From NCBI GenBank assembly GCA_020848545.1, contig JADLHZ010000012.1, positions 248,001-312,000 on the forward strand: 64,000 nt of DNA. Direction: 5' to 3'. The notes under the pieces were generated by a model that did no database searches, was not told the origin of the DNA, and saw only the letters and a program-made list of their open reading frames with translations. Below are positions 51,704-60,743 of the stretch, in pieces. A program made the translations under genes and the position numbers. The stretch is from Deltaproteobacteria bacterium. GTDB lineage: Bacteria; Myxococcota; JADLHZ01. Each line of letters begins with the position of its first letter. Position 1 is the first letter of the stretch.

Positions 51704-52951
51704 ATGTGGTCACGCAACCGGGCTGCCCTGGCTGCGATAACGAGCGCGATGCACACTGGCCCTACGCTTGCGGCATGCTGGCCACCCCTTGCCCGCCCAG
51801 CACCCGCGAGACCGGCACTGGCCAGCCCGGCCGAGGTCGCCGCATGCGTGAATCCTCCCGATCCGTCGCAGCCGCTCACCCCTGCGCCCGCGCTCCTTGC
51901 GTGCACGGCAGCGGTCAGCGCCGCTTTGCCCGCCGCCGAGTTGCGCGCGCCAGCCGCCGCGAAATTGTCGCATTCGTTTCACGCTCTCTTGCGGCGAAAC
52001 CTTCGCGGGCAGGGGCGTGGGGCAGGCGCAACGCTCGTCGTGCTGCGGCATGGGCGCGTGCTTGGTTCGGCGAGCGCGGGGTTCGCGGACATCAGCGCCA
52101 AGCGCGCCATTCTCCCGAGCACCGTCTTCGACCTGGCGTCCGTGTCGAAGCAGTTCACCGCCGTCGCCATCCTGCGCCTGGTCGAGCGCGGCGTGGTCAA
52201 GCTGGACCAGCCGGCGCGTGCTTGGATCCCGGAGTTGGCGGAGGGCAAGCCCCGGCCGCTGCTCGTGCGCGATCTGTTGAACATGACGTCGGGGCTCCCC
52301 GACTACACCGAGGCCTTCGAAGAAGAGGAGCTGCCTCACGTGGACAATCCTGCCGTCGCTCGCTGGGCTGCAAGCGTGCCCCGCCGTGCGGTCGGCGCGG
52401 CGCATCGCTATTCGAACACAGACTACGCGTTGCTCGCGCTGATCGTCGAGCGCGCCTCGGGGCGAACCTTCGCGGACTTCCTGGCGGACGAGGTCTTGCG
52501 GCCCCTCGCGATGAACGACTCACGCGCCGAGGCGCGGCCCGGTCCATCCGTCGACCCTGCGCGCGCTCGGGGGTACCGACCGCGCGGCGCGAGCTGGGTC
52601 GAGAGCCGCCTCGACGCTCCAACGGTAGGTGATGGCAACGTGTACTCGTCGGCGAGAGATCTCGGCGTTTGGTTGAGTCGTCTCGCCGCGGGCGAGGTCC
52701 TATCGCCGCGGCTGCTGGGTGAGGCCTGGCGAACTGGCGTCGACGACCGGGGACGCGCGCACGGTTACGGGTTCGGCTGGGCCGTCGACGGTCAAACCGT
52801 GTCGCACAGCGGCAGCTGGAACGGGACGTCGACCTACGTTGGCTATCACCGCGCCGACGGTTTCGCCGTCGTCGTGCTCTCCAACGACGAGTCGTTCGAC
52901 GCTGAGTCGCTCGGCGAGACCGCCGTACGCATGGCCCGCAAGGCTCGTTAG
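51704..52951 (+). CDS. Serine hydrolase, class C beta-lactamase/DD-peptidase family
   Basis: The protein has 415 residues from the ATG at 51704. A poorly conserved N-terminus rich in Ala and Pro may hold a signal peptide. The catalytic motifs are SVSKQFTAVA (SxxK), YSNTDYALLA (YxN) and VSHSGSWNGTSTY (HxG), with LLNMTSGLPDYTEAF. These mark the penicillin-binding-protein-like family; members act as esterases, peptidases or beta-lactamases. The substrate is unknown and resistance activity should not be assumed. Confidence 0.85.
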   Translation: MWSRNRAALAAITSAMHTGPTLAACWPPLARPAPARPALASPAEVAACVNPPDPSQPLTPAPALLACTAAVSAALPAAELRAPAAAKLSHSFHALLRRNLRGQGRGAGATLVVLRHGRVLGSASAGFADISAKRAILPSTVFDLASVSKQFTAVAILRLVERGVVKLDQPARAWIPELAEGKPRPLLVRDLLNMTSGLPDYTEAFEEEELPHVDNPAVARWAASVPRRAVGAAHRYSNTDYALLALIVERASGRTFADFLADEVLRPLAMNDSRAEARPGPSVDPARARGYRPRGASWVESRLDAPTVGDGNVYSSARDLGVWLSRLAAGEVLSPRLLGEAWRTGVDDRGRAHGYGFGWAVDGQTVSHSGSWNGTSTYVGYHRADGFAVVVLSNDESFDAESLGETAVRMARKAR

Positions 52952-52991
52952 TCTCATTCAGAGCGTCGCGGTGCCGTCCGGTCGTAGTCGT

Positions 52992-53609
52992 TCACTCCGG
53001 CTCGGGTTGGCAAAGGAAATAGCCGACGCCGCTGGCCGTCAGGCTGCCGAGCAACAGCCCGGCGCCTAGCACGGGTGCCACGGCGCCGAACGCGAGCAGC
53101 CCGAGCGGTACGCTCACCGCACCGACAGCCGCGATAGCGGCGAGCGATCGCTTGCGTGAAACCTCTTCGCTCGGACCGAGCAAGCACACGCGCTCACTCT
53201 TGCCCGTCACCGCAAACTCCGCCAGCCGCGCTTGGATCGCCTCGCGCACTTTTTCGGCCGGAAGATCTTGCAGAAACCAGTGTGAACACAACGAGCGGGC
53301 GTTGCCTGTCGCTTGCACCAGACCCTCGCTGCACAAGTACACCCCTTTGACGAGCTCGATCACCGGCATGAAGTCTCGGCTGGTGTTTTGCCGTGCGACA
53401 CACAGCAGGAGCGACTGCGCGTCGGGGCCGGCGACGAGCTCCGCGATCGCTTCGCAATTCTCGCGGGCCGCCTGCGCCTTGGCCGCCTCTTCTGCCTTTC
53501 GGAGGCGGTGCGCGATTTCGCCTGCGGCACGCGCCTCGCGCTCGGCATCGTCGCGCGCTTGCGCAACCTCGATCGCTTTCGTCATCGCGTCGACCGCTAG
53601 ATCTCTCAT
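52992..53609 (-). CDS. Hypothetical protein with helical N-terminus and two C-terminal membrane helices
   Basis: The protein has 205 residues from the ATG at 53609 (MRDLAVDAMTKAIEV); a TTG at 53699 would add 30. The first 60 residues are charged and helical (AREARAAGEIAHRLRKAEEA). Cysteines recur (LLLCVARQ, YLCSEGLVQ, RSLCSHWFLQDL). Two hydrophobic segments close the protein (IAAVGAVSVPLGLLAFGAV and VLGAGLLLGSLTASGVGYFL). The family is not recognised and the start is uncertain. Confidence 0.6.
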   Translation of the reverse strand: MRDLAVDAMTKAIEVAQARDDAEREARAAGEIAHRLRKAEEAAKAQAARENCEAIAELVAGPDAQSLLLCVARQNTSRDFMPVIELVKGVYLCSEGLVQATGNARSLCSHWFLQDLPAEKVREAIQARLAEFAVTGKSERVCLLGPSEEVSRKRSLAAIAAVGAVSVPLGLLAFGAVAPVLGAGLLLGSLTASGVGYFLCQPEPE

Positions 53610-53732
53610 GCGGCGGTATCGGGTCTGGCGTCGCGCGCTTTGCGTCGGCGTCGTTGGGTGTCGTCCCTGATTGACAGGAATGTCGTCCGATCGAGACAAC
53701 GCGTCATTCGCCGGCGCGTGAATGAAAGCAGG

Positions 53733-54038
53733 CTAAGGCGGCTTTCCGAGCCGCGTGAAGATGTCGTGCGCGGTGGCGTCGTCTTCGATGCCGCTCCCGG
53801 TGATCTTGGTGGCGAGCGCGGCGCAGACCCCGGCGGCGTCAGCGACGCCGCGCTGCTCCAACATCGCGACAAGCACGCGCTCGAGCACCACCTTGATCTG
53901 CGCCGTGGTCACTTGAGCGGCATCGAGGCCTGCTTCTTTGAGCGCGATGCGCAGCGTGCCGCGAATCGCGGGGGGCGACAAGCTTGTCACATTTTCCAGC
54001 TCCCTCGCCGTCCAGTCAAAGGCGCGCGAATCAGCCAC
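53733..54038 (-). CDS. Small hypothetical protein
   Basis: The protein has 101 residues if it starts at the GTG at 54038 (VADSRAFDWTARELENVTSL), which overlaps the end of the upstream membrane-protein gene by 8 bp; an ATG at 54086 would add 16. It is mainly helical (ALKEAGLDAAQVTTAQIKVV) with no membrane segment. No family is recognised. It sits in a minus-strand series kinase - membrane protein - this gene, which suggests a shared transcript. Confidence 0.55.
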   Translation of the reverse strand: MADSRAFDWTARELENVTSLSPPAIRGTLRIALKEAGLDAAQVTTAQIKVVLERVLVAMLEQRGVADAAGVCAALATKITGSGIEDDATAHDIFTRLGKPP

Positions 54039-54765
54039 CGACGCCCCCAAAGCGCCGGACGAACCAACGTGGCGGAGAGAAGGCAAGCCAGAGGCACACG
54101 CCCGATACGACGCCGACCCACGACGCGACGGTCATCACGTCACCGTCGCCGCGCAGTCCCATGCCCATGCTGAACCGCGTGTAGATGCTGAGCAAGTGGA
54201 TGACGACGGCGCCCGTCGTGGCAACGCTGTAGAGAAGGACCCGATTGAGCACTTCCTTCGTCGTGAGACCGAAGACGATCTGGCGCCGAAACGCCCGATA
54301 CGCCGCCCAATTTCGCTCGGCGACGATCACGGCGCAGAGCGTTCGAAAGCAGAGGCCGAACATCAGGCGCGGCGTCGGCATGACGAGCGCGTCGTAGTCG
54401 TTGTGCACGCCGAGGCCGACCTCGACGGCGCCCACGAGCACGGCGAGCGCCGCGATCGTCGCGTACACGGCCGAAGCGACCGGCTTAGCGCGCGCGTAGG
54501 CCTCCCGTACGAACAGCGCCGACGCGGCGACGCCGATGTAGAGCGCAAGCAGGCCGGCCGCGAGGGAGGCGGCTCGCACCCGCGGGTCGAGCACCTCGAT
54601 CGACCCGGCGACCTGGAAGAACACGAGCCCAAAAAACCCTGAGAAGAAGAAACCAGTCCCAAGAAAAAGCTCGGGACGCCCGCGCGTCCTTCGCGCAAGC
54701 AACACGAGGCGCGCCGAGACGAGCAAGTTGAAGATCGCGAAGGCGGCTGCTCCGACGAAGCTCAC
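54031..54765 (-). CDS. Seven-helix-like integral membrane protein of unknown function
   Basis: The protein has 244 residues with about seven hydrophobic segments, for example FVGAAAFAIFNLLVSARLVL, ASLAAGLLALYIGVAASALF and LLYSVATTGAVVIHLLSIYT. The start is GTG at 54765, three bases after the hybrid kinase stop, so it is probably co-transcribed and may be linked to that kinase. No family is recognised; a 7TM sensor or intramembrane partner is a possibility. Confidence 0.7.
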   Translation of the reverse strand: MSFVGAAAFAIFNLLVSARLVLLARRTRGRPELFLGTGFFFSGFFGLVFFQVAGSIEVLDPRVRAASLAAGLLALYIGVAASALFVREAYARAKPVASAVYATIAALAVLVGAVEVGLGVHNDYDALVMPTPRLMFGLCFRTLCAVIVAERNWAAYRAFRRQIVFGLTTKEVLNRVLLYSVATTGAVVIHLLSIYTRFSMGMGLRGDGDVMTVASWVGVVSGVCLWLAFSPPRWFVRRFGGVGG

Positions 54766-54768
54766 GCG

Positions 54769-57700
54769 TCACCCCACCGCTTCTTGGCCGCGCGAGCGCG
54801 AATCCTGGCGCGCCCGGATCAAGGCGCGGATGGCCTGTTCGTCGAACGGCTTCTCGAGGTGCAGGTTCTTCGTGCGCTCGAGGAACGCCCGCGCGCCGTC
54901 GCTGAACGCACCACCGGTGACGAAGATCATCCGCTCGGCGGCGTCTTTGTGGGAGGCGGCGAGCTTCGCATGCAGCTCCATGCCGGTCATGTCGGGCATC
55001 ATCAAATCGCAGAAGATCACGTCGAAGCGTTCGCCGGCCTCGATTCGCTCGAGGGCCGCGACTCCGCCGCCGGCGATCGCCACATCATGATCGTTCGAGA
55101 CGACGCGACGCAAGGCGGTCGCCACCGACGGCTCGTCGTCGACGATGAGAATCCGGCATCGAGACCCGCCGGGAGCCGGCGAGGCATCGGTCTTTTCCTG
55201 CGCGACAATCCGCTCGGGGGCGGCCGGGAGCCGCACACGAAACGTCGTTCCACGACCGACGGTGCTCGTGACCGAGATGTCCCCACCGAGCGCCTGCACG
55301 ATGTTGCGCGAGATCGACAGGCCAAGCCCGGTCCCCTGGCCGACTGGCTTGGTCGTGAAGAACGGCTCGAATACGCGCGAGAGGTGCTCGGGCGCGATGC
55401 CCGGCCCGGTGTCCTCGACGACGATGAAGACGTCGTGCCCATCGGTGTCGATCGATACGCGAATCTCGTTGTCAGCGGCCCGCCCCTCGGGGAGCGCCTG
55501 CGCGGCGTTGACCAGCAGGTTGAGCACCACCTGACCGAGCCGGGACTCGTTGGCGAGCACCGGCGGCACCGGGCGGTAGCTCTTGACCAAGCGCGCGCGG
55601 TGGCGAATCTCGTTCCACGCCATGTTGATCGAGGCCTCGGTCACCCGTTGCGCGGCCACCGGGGCGGCCACATCGCTGTCGCTGCGAGAGAAGGTCTTCA
55701 GATCGCGCACGACGTTGCGGATTCGTTCGGCGCCTTCGCGGGCATCAGCCAGGATCTCGACGAGCTCGCTGAGACGTCGGCCGGCATCGGCCGCCACCGC
55801 GTCGTCGACTGTTTGCAGTATACGCATCACCTGCGGCAGCTCACCGGCGATGAAATCGGCGTTGGCGATGACGTAGGCGAGCGGGTTGTTGATCTCGTGC
55901 GCGACTCCCGCCGCCAAGGTCCCCACCGACGCCATGCGCTCCGCTTGGGCGAGGCTCGTTTGCAGCGACTGCAGATGACTCCTGTCGCGAACGGTCGCTT
56001 GCAGCAGCACCTTGCCGTGGATCTCCACTCGCGTGAACAACACCTCCGCCGGGAACAGTTCACCGGATACCCGTCGAAACGTCCAAGCAAAGAAGTGCGA
56101 TCCATTGCGCTGGGCGATGGCCATGGCCTCTCGTGCGGCGGCGGCGGAGTCGCGACCATCGGGCTGCTGCTCGGGCGAGTACTGCCACATGGGGTGGTCG
56201 ACGAACGCGGAAAGCTCCTGCGCGCCGAAGAGCGCCAGCGCCGCGCGGTTACCCGCGGTGAATTGCCAATCGGGAGGAGCCAACGTCATCAGCGCGTCGC
56301 GCGACGACTCGAAAAGCAGACGATGGCGCTCCTCGGATTCGCGCAGGACCGCGTCGAGCTCAACCCGTTGCGTCACATCGTCGTGGGCAACGATGACGCG
56401 GGCTCTGTCGTGGTCGCCAAAGCGCGCGACGCGGCACACGAACCACCGTGGCTTGTCTGGCGTGTGGCATGGGTATTCTATTGTTCCGTGGGTCACCCGA
56501 CCCGCGATCACGTTGCCGATGAGGGCCGCCGCGGCGGCGGCGACTTCGTCGTCTTTTCCGGCCGCGGCGCAGGCGCCGAGGTAGTTCGCCCCCTCGGCGG
56601 TGCTCTCTGGTTGGCCGCCATTTTGCGCCGCGAAGTCGCGCCAGGCGCGGTTCGTCGTCATGATCACGCCTTCGGCATCGAGCACGGCGATGTTGGCGGG
56701 GAGCGCGTCGAGTGCCGCTCGCGCGAACACCGCGGTACGCGCGAGCTCTCGCGTTCGCTCCGCAACGCGACCCTCGAGCGCCACGTTGGCCGCCTCGAGC
56801 GAGGCACTGCTCTGCCGCAGCCTCTCTTCGACGATCTTGCGCGGCGTCACGTCGCTTTGAATGCTGATGAACGCGTTCAAGCCATCGCCACTGCGCATCG
56901 AAACGATCGTGGATTCGACCCAGAACAAGGTCCCGTCGCGAGCGCGATTGCATAGCTCGCCGTGCCAAGTGCGGCCGGCGAGAATCGTCGACCAGAGGTC
57001 AGCAAATAAGCTGGCCGGATGCTGCCTCGAGCTCACCTTGCGGTGGGTCTGACCGATGAGCTCGTCGCGTGACCACTGGGAGATGGCGCAATACCTGTCG
57101 TTGACGTACTGAATGACGCCTCTGTCGTCCGTGATCGAGACGATCGCGTGCTCGTCGAGCGCGGCCTTCAGCTCCGCCAACTGCGCCATCGAGCGCTGAC
57201 TCGAGGCGTCGCTGCGGTTCAGGCGGCCCGAGAGCGCCAAAACTATCGTCGTCAGAACGGAGGTGCCGACGAGCACGACGCACGCGTCGGCGACCCGGCT
57301 CGTGAGAAGGTCATGCTCGACGACGAGCCCGCGAAAGCGCAGGAGCAGGATCGGAAGGATGAGCACGACCGGCAAGGCGCGGCGGGCGATGAGGCCACCG
57401 CGCGTCGGCGCCGTGAGCGTGCCGATAAAGCCGCGCTCCGGGCGTAAGAATGCGCTGCCAAGGGCCAGCCCGAACAACCCGAGCGCGCCGAGGAAGGAGA
57501 CCTCGGGCACCCGAGGCAGCTTCACGATCGAAGTGACGCCGAAGATGTAGCTGGCGATCGACAGCCAGGCAGCCGCAGCGGCCATGGCCGACAAGACCGG
57601 CGCCGGCCACAAGCCGCGCAGTGGACGATCAACGAGGAGCATGGCCGCGTTCACGCACAAGATGCCGGCCAGTGCGTTCGGCGCGACCTGACCGGCGGCC

Positions 57701-58056
57701 GGCGAGTGGTCCTCGACGAGGAGCTGATCGAGCCCGCTCCAACCGACGAGGTAGCCGATCAAGGAGAGTGCCGCGAAGGCGGCGACCGAGGCCGCGAGCG
57801 CCCTGGCGGCGAACAGGCGGCGCAGAGAGTCTGGACCGCGCACGGTCCCCTGGAGCACGAGCGCGACGCCGGTCGCGCACATCATCAGCGCCAAATTGAA
57901 GCGCGTCGCGGCCCAATCTGGGCGCACCTGCCGCAGAGCGTCGACATCGAGGAACCAACCCGCGAGGCCGGCCAGACCCATGGCGACCCCAAGAACCCCG
58001 CCGAGCGGCGCGAGTTGGGACCACGTTGAACTACCGCTTGTCGTCTTCTCGCGCAC
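54769..58056 (-). CDS. Membrane hybrid histidine kinase with PAS domains and C-terminal receiver
   Basis: The protein has 1095 residues. The N-terminal 260 residues hold about eight hydrophobic helices (LGGVLGVAMGLAGLAGWFLD and on), then a PAS domain (VSITDDRGVIQYVNDRYC), a coiled coil, PAS domains (ALDALPANIAVLDAEGVIM; LLFESSRDALMTLAPPDW), the H-box TLAAGVAHEINNPLAY with His720, the ATPase domain (NLLVNAAQAL, GPGIAPEHL, GTGLGLSISR) and a receiver (ILIVDDEPSVATALRRVV; Asp in VIFCDLMMPDMTGM). It is the first of three close minus-strand genes. A TGGA-type motif lies 105 bp upstream. Confidence 0.9.
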   Translation of the reverse strand: MREKTTSGSSTWSQLAPLGGVLGVAMGLAGLAGWFLDVDALRQVRPDWAATRFNLALMMCATGVALVLQGTVRGPDSLRRLFAARALAASVAAFAALSLIGYLVGWSGLDQLLVEDHSPAAGQVAPNALAGILCVNAAMLLVDRPLRGLWPAPVLSAMAAAAAWLSIASYIFGVTSIVKLPRVPEVSFLGALGLFGLALGSAFLRPERGFIGTLTAPTRGGLIARRALPVVLILPILLLRFRGLVVEHDLLTSRVADACVVLVGTSVLTTIVLALSGRLNRSDASSQRSMAQLAELKAALDEHAIVSITDDRGVIQYVNDRYCAISQWSRDELIGQTHRKVSSRQHPASLFADLWSTILAGRTWHGELCNRARDGTLFWVESTIVSMRSGDGLNAFISIQSDVTPRKIVEERLRQSSASLEAANVALEGRVAERTRELARTAVFARAALDALPANIAVLDAEGVIMTTNRAWRDFAAQNGGQPESTAEGANYLGACAAAGKDDEVAAAAAALIGNVIAGRVTHGTIEYPCHTPDKPRWFVCRVARFGDHDRARVIVAHDDVTQRVELDAVLRESEERHRLLFESSRDALMTLAPPDWQFTAGNRAALALFGAQELSAFVDHPMWQYSPEQQPDGRDSAAAAREAMAIAQRNGSHFFAWTFRRVSGELFPAEVLFTRVEIHGKVLLQATVRDRSHLQSLQTSLAQAERMASVGTLAAGVAHEINNPLAYVIANADFIAGELPQVMRILQTVDDAVAADAGRRLSELVEILADAREGAERIRNVVRDLKTFSRSDSDVAAPVAAQRVTEASINMAWNEIRHRARLVKSYRPVPPVLANESRLGQVVLNLLVNAAQALPEGRAADNEIRVSIDTDGHDVFIVVEDTGPGIAPEHLSRVFEPFFTTKPVGQGTGLGLSISRNIVQALGGDISVTSTVGRGTTFRVRLPAAPERIVAQEKTDASPAPGGSRCRILIVDDEPSVATALRRVVSNDHDVAIAGGGVAALERIEAGERFDVIFCDLMMPDMTGMELHAKLAASHKDAAERMIFVTGGAFSDGARAFLERTKNLHLEKPFDEQAIRALIRARQDSRSRGQEAVG

Positions 58057-58160
58057 GGCCGCCCCGATCCTTTGGTTAGAATCGACGGCCGCGCGCAGAC
58101 GTTAAGTGACGGCAATATCGCGAGACCTCAACACCGTGGCGGCAAGACGCGCTTCAGTAA

Positions 58161-58176
58161 TGGATACTTATATCTA
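58161..58176 (+). promoter_or_regulatory. TGGA-type palindromic motif, copy B
   Basis: TGGATACTTATATCTA lies 105 bp upstream of the hybrid kinase (58056), in the 165-bp gap that follows the radical SAM gene. Its left flank (gacgcgcttcagtaatggata, from 58146) nearly equals the flank of copy A. A separate perfect palindrome TCTACTGTAGA spans 58173-58183. Confidence 0.45.
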
Positions 58177-58220
58177 CTGTAGACAAGGCTGCGACTTGGT
58201 TCGACGGTCCGCCGTCGATG

Positions 58221-59786
58221 CTACCGGCTAACCACGCTCGGCCGGCGATGCGCCACCTCGTCCGGCGTCGAGATCGCACGGAGCGCGCGCAGCTGTCGCT
58301 CGAAGCCCTTGCGCCGGCTGCGCCCCGCAAAGCGAAAGAGCCGCGGCAAATGTTGCCAGAAGACGCCGCCCCAACCGAGCGCGGAAAAGACGCGCTTCAT
58401 GATCGCGGCTCGGGTCGGATCGAGCACGGTCTCGGCGTTGGTCATCCAGTTCGGATGCGCCGCCGCCGCGCCGACGAGCAGCGCGTAGAGCTCTTGCAGA
58501 TCGAGCTCGGGCGAGACGTACCAAGATGGTTCGAAGAGCGGATCGTCCTCGACGAACCAGCCGCTGTCTTTGCAGTGGCGCTCGAGCGGCGTCCCCGCGT
58601 GGACGCGAATGCCGGTGGTGAAGAGCACCATGTCGGTTGGCGCGATGTGCTCCTCACAGAACGAGAGCGTCTCGCGCACGGTGTGCATCGTCTCCCCTGG
58701 GGCGCCGAACATGAAGAACCAATAGGTCGGCAGCCCGGCGTCCCGCAGCAGGCGCGCCGCACGCACCAAGGTCTGCCGGTTGAACCCTTTGGCGAGCGTC
58801 GCGAGCGTCGTGTCGGAGGCGCTCTCCGGCGTGCACATGACGTTCGCGAACCCGGCGCGGCGCATGAGGCTCAGCAGATCAGCGGTGAGCGCCGCTGGGT
58901 TCAGCCCCATGGTCGACAGCTCGACGGGCAAGGCGCGCCGCGCGAGCTCCTCGCAGAGCTCGAGCGCGTGACGCAACGGCATGTTGAAGGTGGAGTCGAC
59001 GAAGTCGACGCGCCGAACGCCGTGCCAGCGCACCACGTAGGCGATCTCGTCGACGACCTCTCTCGGCTCGCGCAGGCGAAACTCGCGGCCTTCGAGCTGA
59101 TTATAGACGCAGTACGAGCACCGCTGATTGCAGCCGCGCTTGCTCTGGATGGGATAGGGAGCGCCAAGCGATGCGTAGCGCTCGAGATCGACCCAGCGCC
59201 AGGCGTGGCTGCGCACCGACGTGCAAAAATCCTGAGCGAGCGCGCGGCCGCTCGGTGGTTCGCCGCGGGCGTGGCGGCCGGTGTCGAGGATGACTCTGGC
59301 CTCAGTGGTGCCGCCGTCAGGGCGCAGCAGCCCCGGCACGGCATCGAGGCTGGCTCCGTGCTCGAGCGCGTCGGCGAGCGCGCCGATCGCCTCCTCGCCT
59401 TCGCCTACGATTGCATAGTCGGCGCCGAGGTAGCGCAGCGTGTCCCGCGGCGCGACGTTGACCCCGCTGCCGCCGATCACGATCGGCGTCGTCGGGCGCG
59501 CGCGACGAACGGCGGCGATGACCGAGTCGCGGATCTCCTCGAGATAGAACACGGGCCGCTCGAAGTTGCAGTTGTCGATGTTGCGGACGGTGACGCCGAC
59601 GAGATCCGGCGCGAGGGCGCGGGCGTGGCGCTCGACTGCCTGGCGCGGCCGCTTCGTGAACGCCAGATCGAGCACGCTGACGCGGTGACCGGCGCGATCC
59701 AACGCGCTCGCGACGATGCAGAGCCCGAGCGGCACGGTGGGCCAAGGCATGTGCTCGCGATTCGAATTGACGAGCAGAACGTTCAT
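58221..59786 (-). CDS. B12-binding-domain radical SAM protein
   Basis: The protein has 521 residues. The N-terminal domain (VLLVNSNREHMPWPTVPLGL, VGVTVRNIDNCNF, IVIGGSGVNVAPRDTLRYLG, AIVGEGEEAIGALADAL) is a cobalamin-binding-like fold. The radical SAM site is GCNQRCSYCVYNQLEGREFR, a Cx3Cx2C cluster, followed by the SAM core (RVDFVDSTFNMPLRHALELC, MCTPESASDTTLATLAKGFN). The reaction is unknown; relatives include methyltransferases and ring-closing enzymes. The ATG at 59786 is used. A TGGA motif lies 52 bp upstream. Confidence 0.88.
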   Translation of the reverse strand: MNVLLVNSNREHMPWPTVPLGLCIVASALDRAGHRVSVLDLAFTKRPRQAVERHARALAPDLVGVTVRNIDNCNFERPVFYLEEIRDSVIAAVRRARPTTPIVIGGSGVNVAPRDTLRYLGADYAIVGEGEEAIGALADALEHGASLDAVPGLLRPDGGTTEARVILDTGRHARGEPPSGRALAQDFCTSVRSHAWRWVDLERYASLGAPYPIQSKRGCNQRCSYCVYNQLEGREFRLREPREVVDEIAYVVRWHGVRRVDFVDSTFNMPLRHALELCEELARRALPVELSTMGLNPAALTADLLSLMRRAGFANVMCTPESASDTTLATLAKGFNRQTLVRAARLLRDAGLPTYWFFMFGAPGETMHTVRETLSFCEEHIAPTDMVLFTTGIRVHAGTPLERHCKDSGWFVEDDPLFEPSWYVSPELDLQELYALLVGAAAAHPNWMTNAETVLDPTRAAIMKRVFSALGWGGVFWQHLPRLFRFAGRSRRKGFERQLRALRAISTPDEVAHRRPSVVSR

Positions 59787-59837
59787 GGAGGCTCCTCACC
59801 GCGTCCGCGCAGGTGATCTGGCGACGCGCTTCAATAA

Positions 59838-59853
59838 TGGATATATATGTCCA
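59838..59853 (+). promoter_or_regulatory. TGGA-type palindromic motif, copy A, between radical SAM and deacetylase
   Basis: TGGATATATATGTCCA lies in the divergent gap of 60 bp between the radical SAM gene (minus) and the deacetylase (plus). It has the most regular half-sites (TGGAT/GTCCA) and overlaps the first codons of the deacetylase ATG at 59847. Confidence 0.55.
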
Positions 59854-60743
59854 CTGTGCCACAGTCGACCCCGAAGATCACGGGCGCGCGGCGCGCCGCT
59901 CCGTGGGCGCGCGGCGCGCTCCTCCTCGTCTACCTGGGGCTCGGAGCGTCGTTGCTTTGGGCCAGCGGCGATCGCGCCCTCGACGACGCGCTGATCTCAG
60001 TGCTGGCGATTGGCCTCCTCGCGACGATCGGCGCGGGTGTCTTCGTGCTTCGCTCTGGCCTCTTCGCGAGGCCGATCCTGGCCGGCCCGCCGAACGAGGG
60101 GCTCTTGGCGCTGACCTTCGACGACGGCCCGGACGAGCGAGAAACGCGCCGGGTGCTCGCGCTGCTCGAAGCGCGAGGACACCGCGGCACGTTCTTCGTG
60201 ATCGGCGCGCGCGCCGCCAACGCGAAGGCGTTGCTCGAGGAGATCGTCGCGCGCGGTCACGGGCTTGCCAACCACACGCACAGCCACACCTGGTCGCTGC
60301 CTCTTTGCTCGGTCCGGCGCGTCGTCGACGAGCTCGAGCGCACGCAGGCGATCCTTCGCGCTGCCACGCGCGCCACACCAGAGACTCCCGAGCCGCGCTG
60401 GCTCCGCCCGCCTGCGGGGATCATGTCACCGCGCATCGCAGTCGCCAGCGCGCTCTCTGGCCTCGAGCTCGTCGGTTGGTCGGCGAGCGCCCGCGACGGC
60501 ACGCGCACGACTGTCCCGCGCGCCGTGCGGCGCCTGGCGCGGGCTGCGGTGCCCGGCGCCATCTTGGTGCTTCACGACGGTATTGAACGCGGTGATCGAG
60601 CGCCCATCGCCGCCGCGGTCCTCGAAGAGCTCTTGCCTATCCTCGAGGCGCGTCGCCTGACGAGCGTGCCCCTCGATCGACTGCTGCTCGGCGACACCGA
60701 CGCCAAGCTCAGCGGCCGATCAAGCTCGCGCGATACGCGTTGA
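59847..60743 (+). CDS. Polysaccharide deacetylase (NodB/CE4 family) with N-terminal membrane helices
   Basis: The protein has 298 residues. Two hydrophobic segments (GALLLVYLGLGASLLWASG and LISVLAIGLLATIGAGVFVL) lead to the catalytic domain: LALTFDDGPDERETRRVL (metal Asp), FFVIGARAAN, GHGLANHTHSHTWSLPL (metal His pair), LRPPAGIMSPRIAVAS and ILVLHDGIERGDRAP. It would remove acetyl groups from N-acetylated glycans at the cell surface. A GTG four codons in is a possible alternative start; the ATG lies inside the palindromic motif. Its 3' end overlaps the next gene by 35 bp. Confidence 0.87.
   Translation: MSTVPQSTPKITGARRAAPWARGALLLVYLGLGASLLWASGDRALDDALISVLAIGLLATIGAGVFVLRSGLFARPILAGPPNEGLLALTFDDGPDERETRRVLALLEARGHRGTFFVIGARAANAKALLEEIVARGHGLANHTHSHTWSLPLCSVRRVVDELERTQAILRAATRATPETPEPRWLRPPAGIMSPRIAVASALSGLELVGWSASARDGTRTTVPRAVRRLARAAVPGAILVLHDGIERGDRAPIAAAVLEELLPILEARRLTSVPLDRLLLGDTDAKLSGRSSSRDTR

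Noticed and set aside
51704-52951. Beta-lactamase resistance gene
   Set aside because: The SxxK, YxN and HxG motifs place it in the wide serine hydrolase family; nothing points to antibiotic hydrolysis in particular.
52992-53699. Long version of the hypothetical gene starting at 53699
   Set aside because: The first codon is TTG and the first 30 residues look like random Arg/Thr/Gln-rich sequence; the ATG at 53609 is more plausible.
53733-54086. ATG start at 54086 for the small hypothetical gene
   Set aside because: It would overlap the upstream membrane-protein gene by 56 bp; the GTG at 54038 gives an 8-bp overlap typical of coupling.
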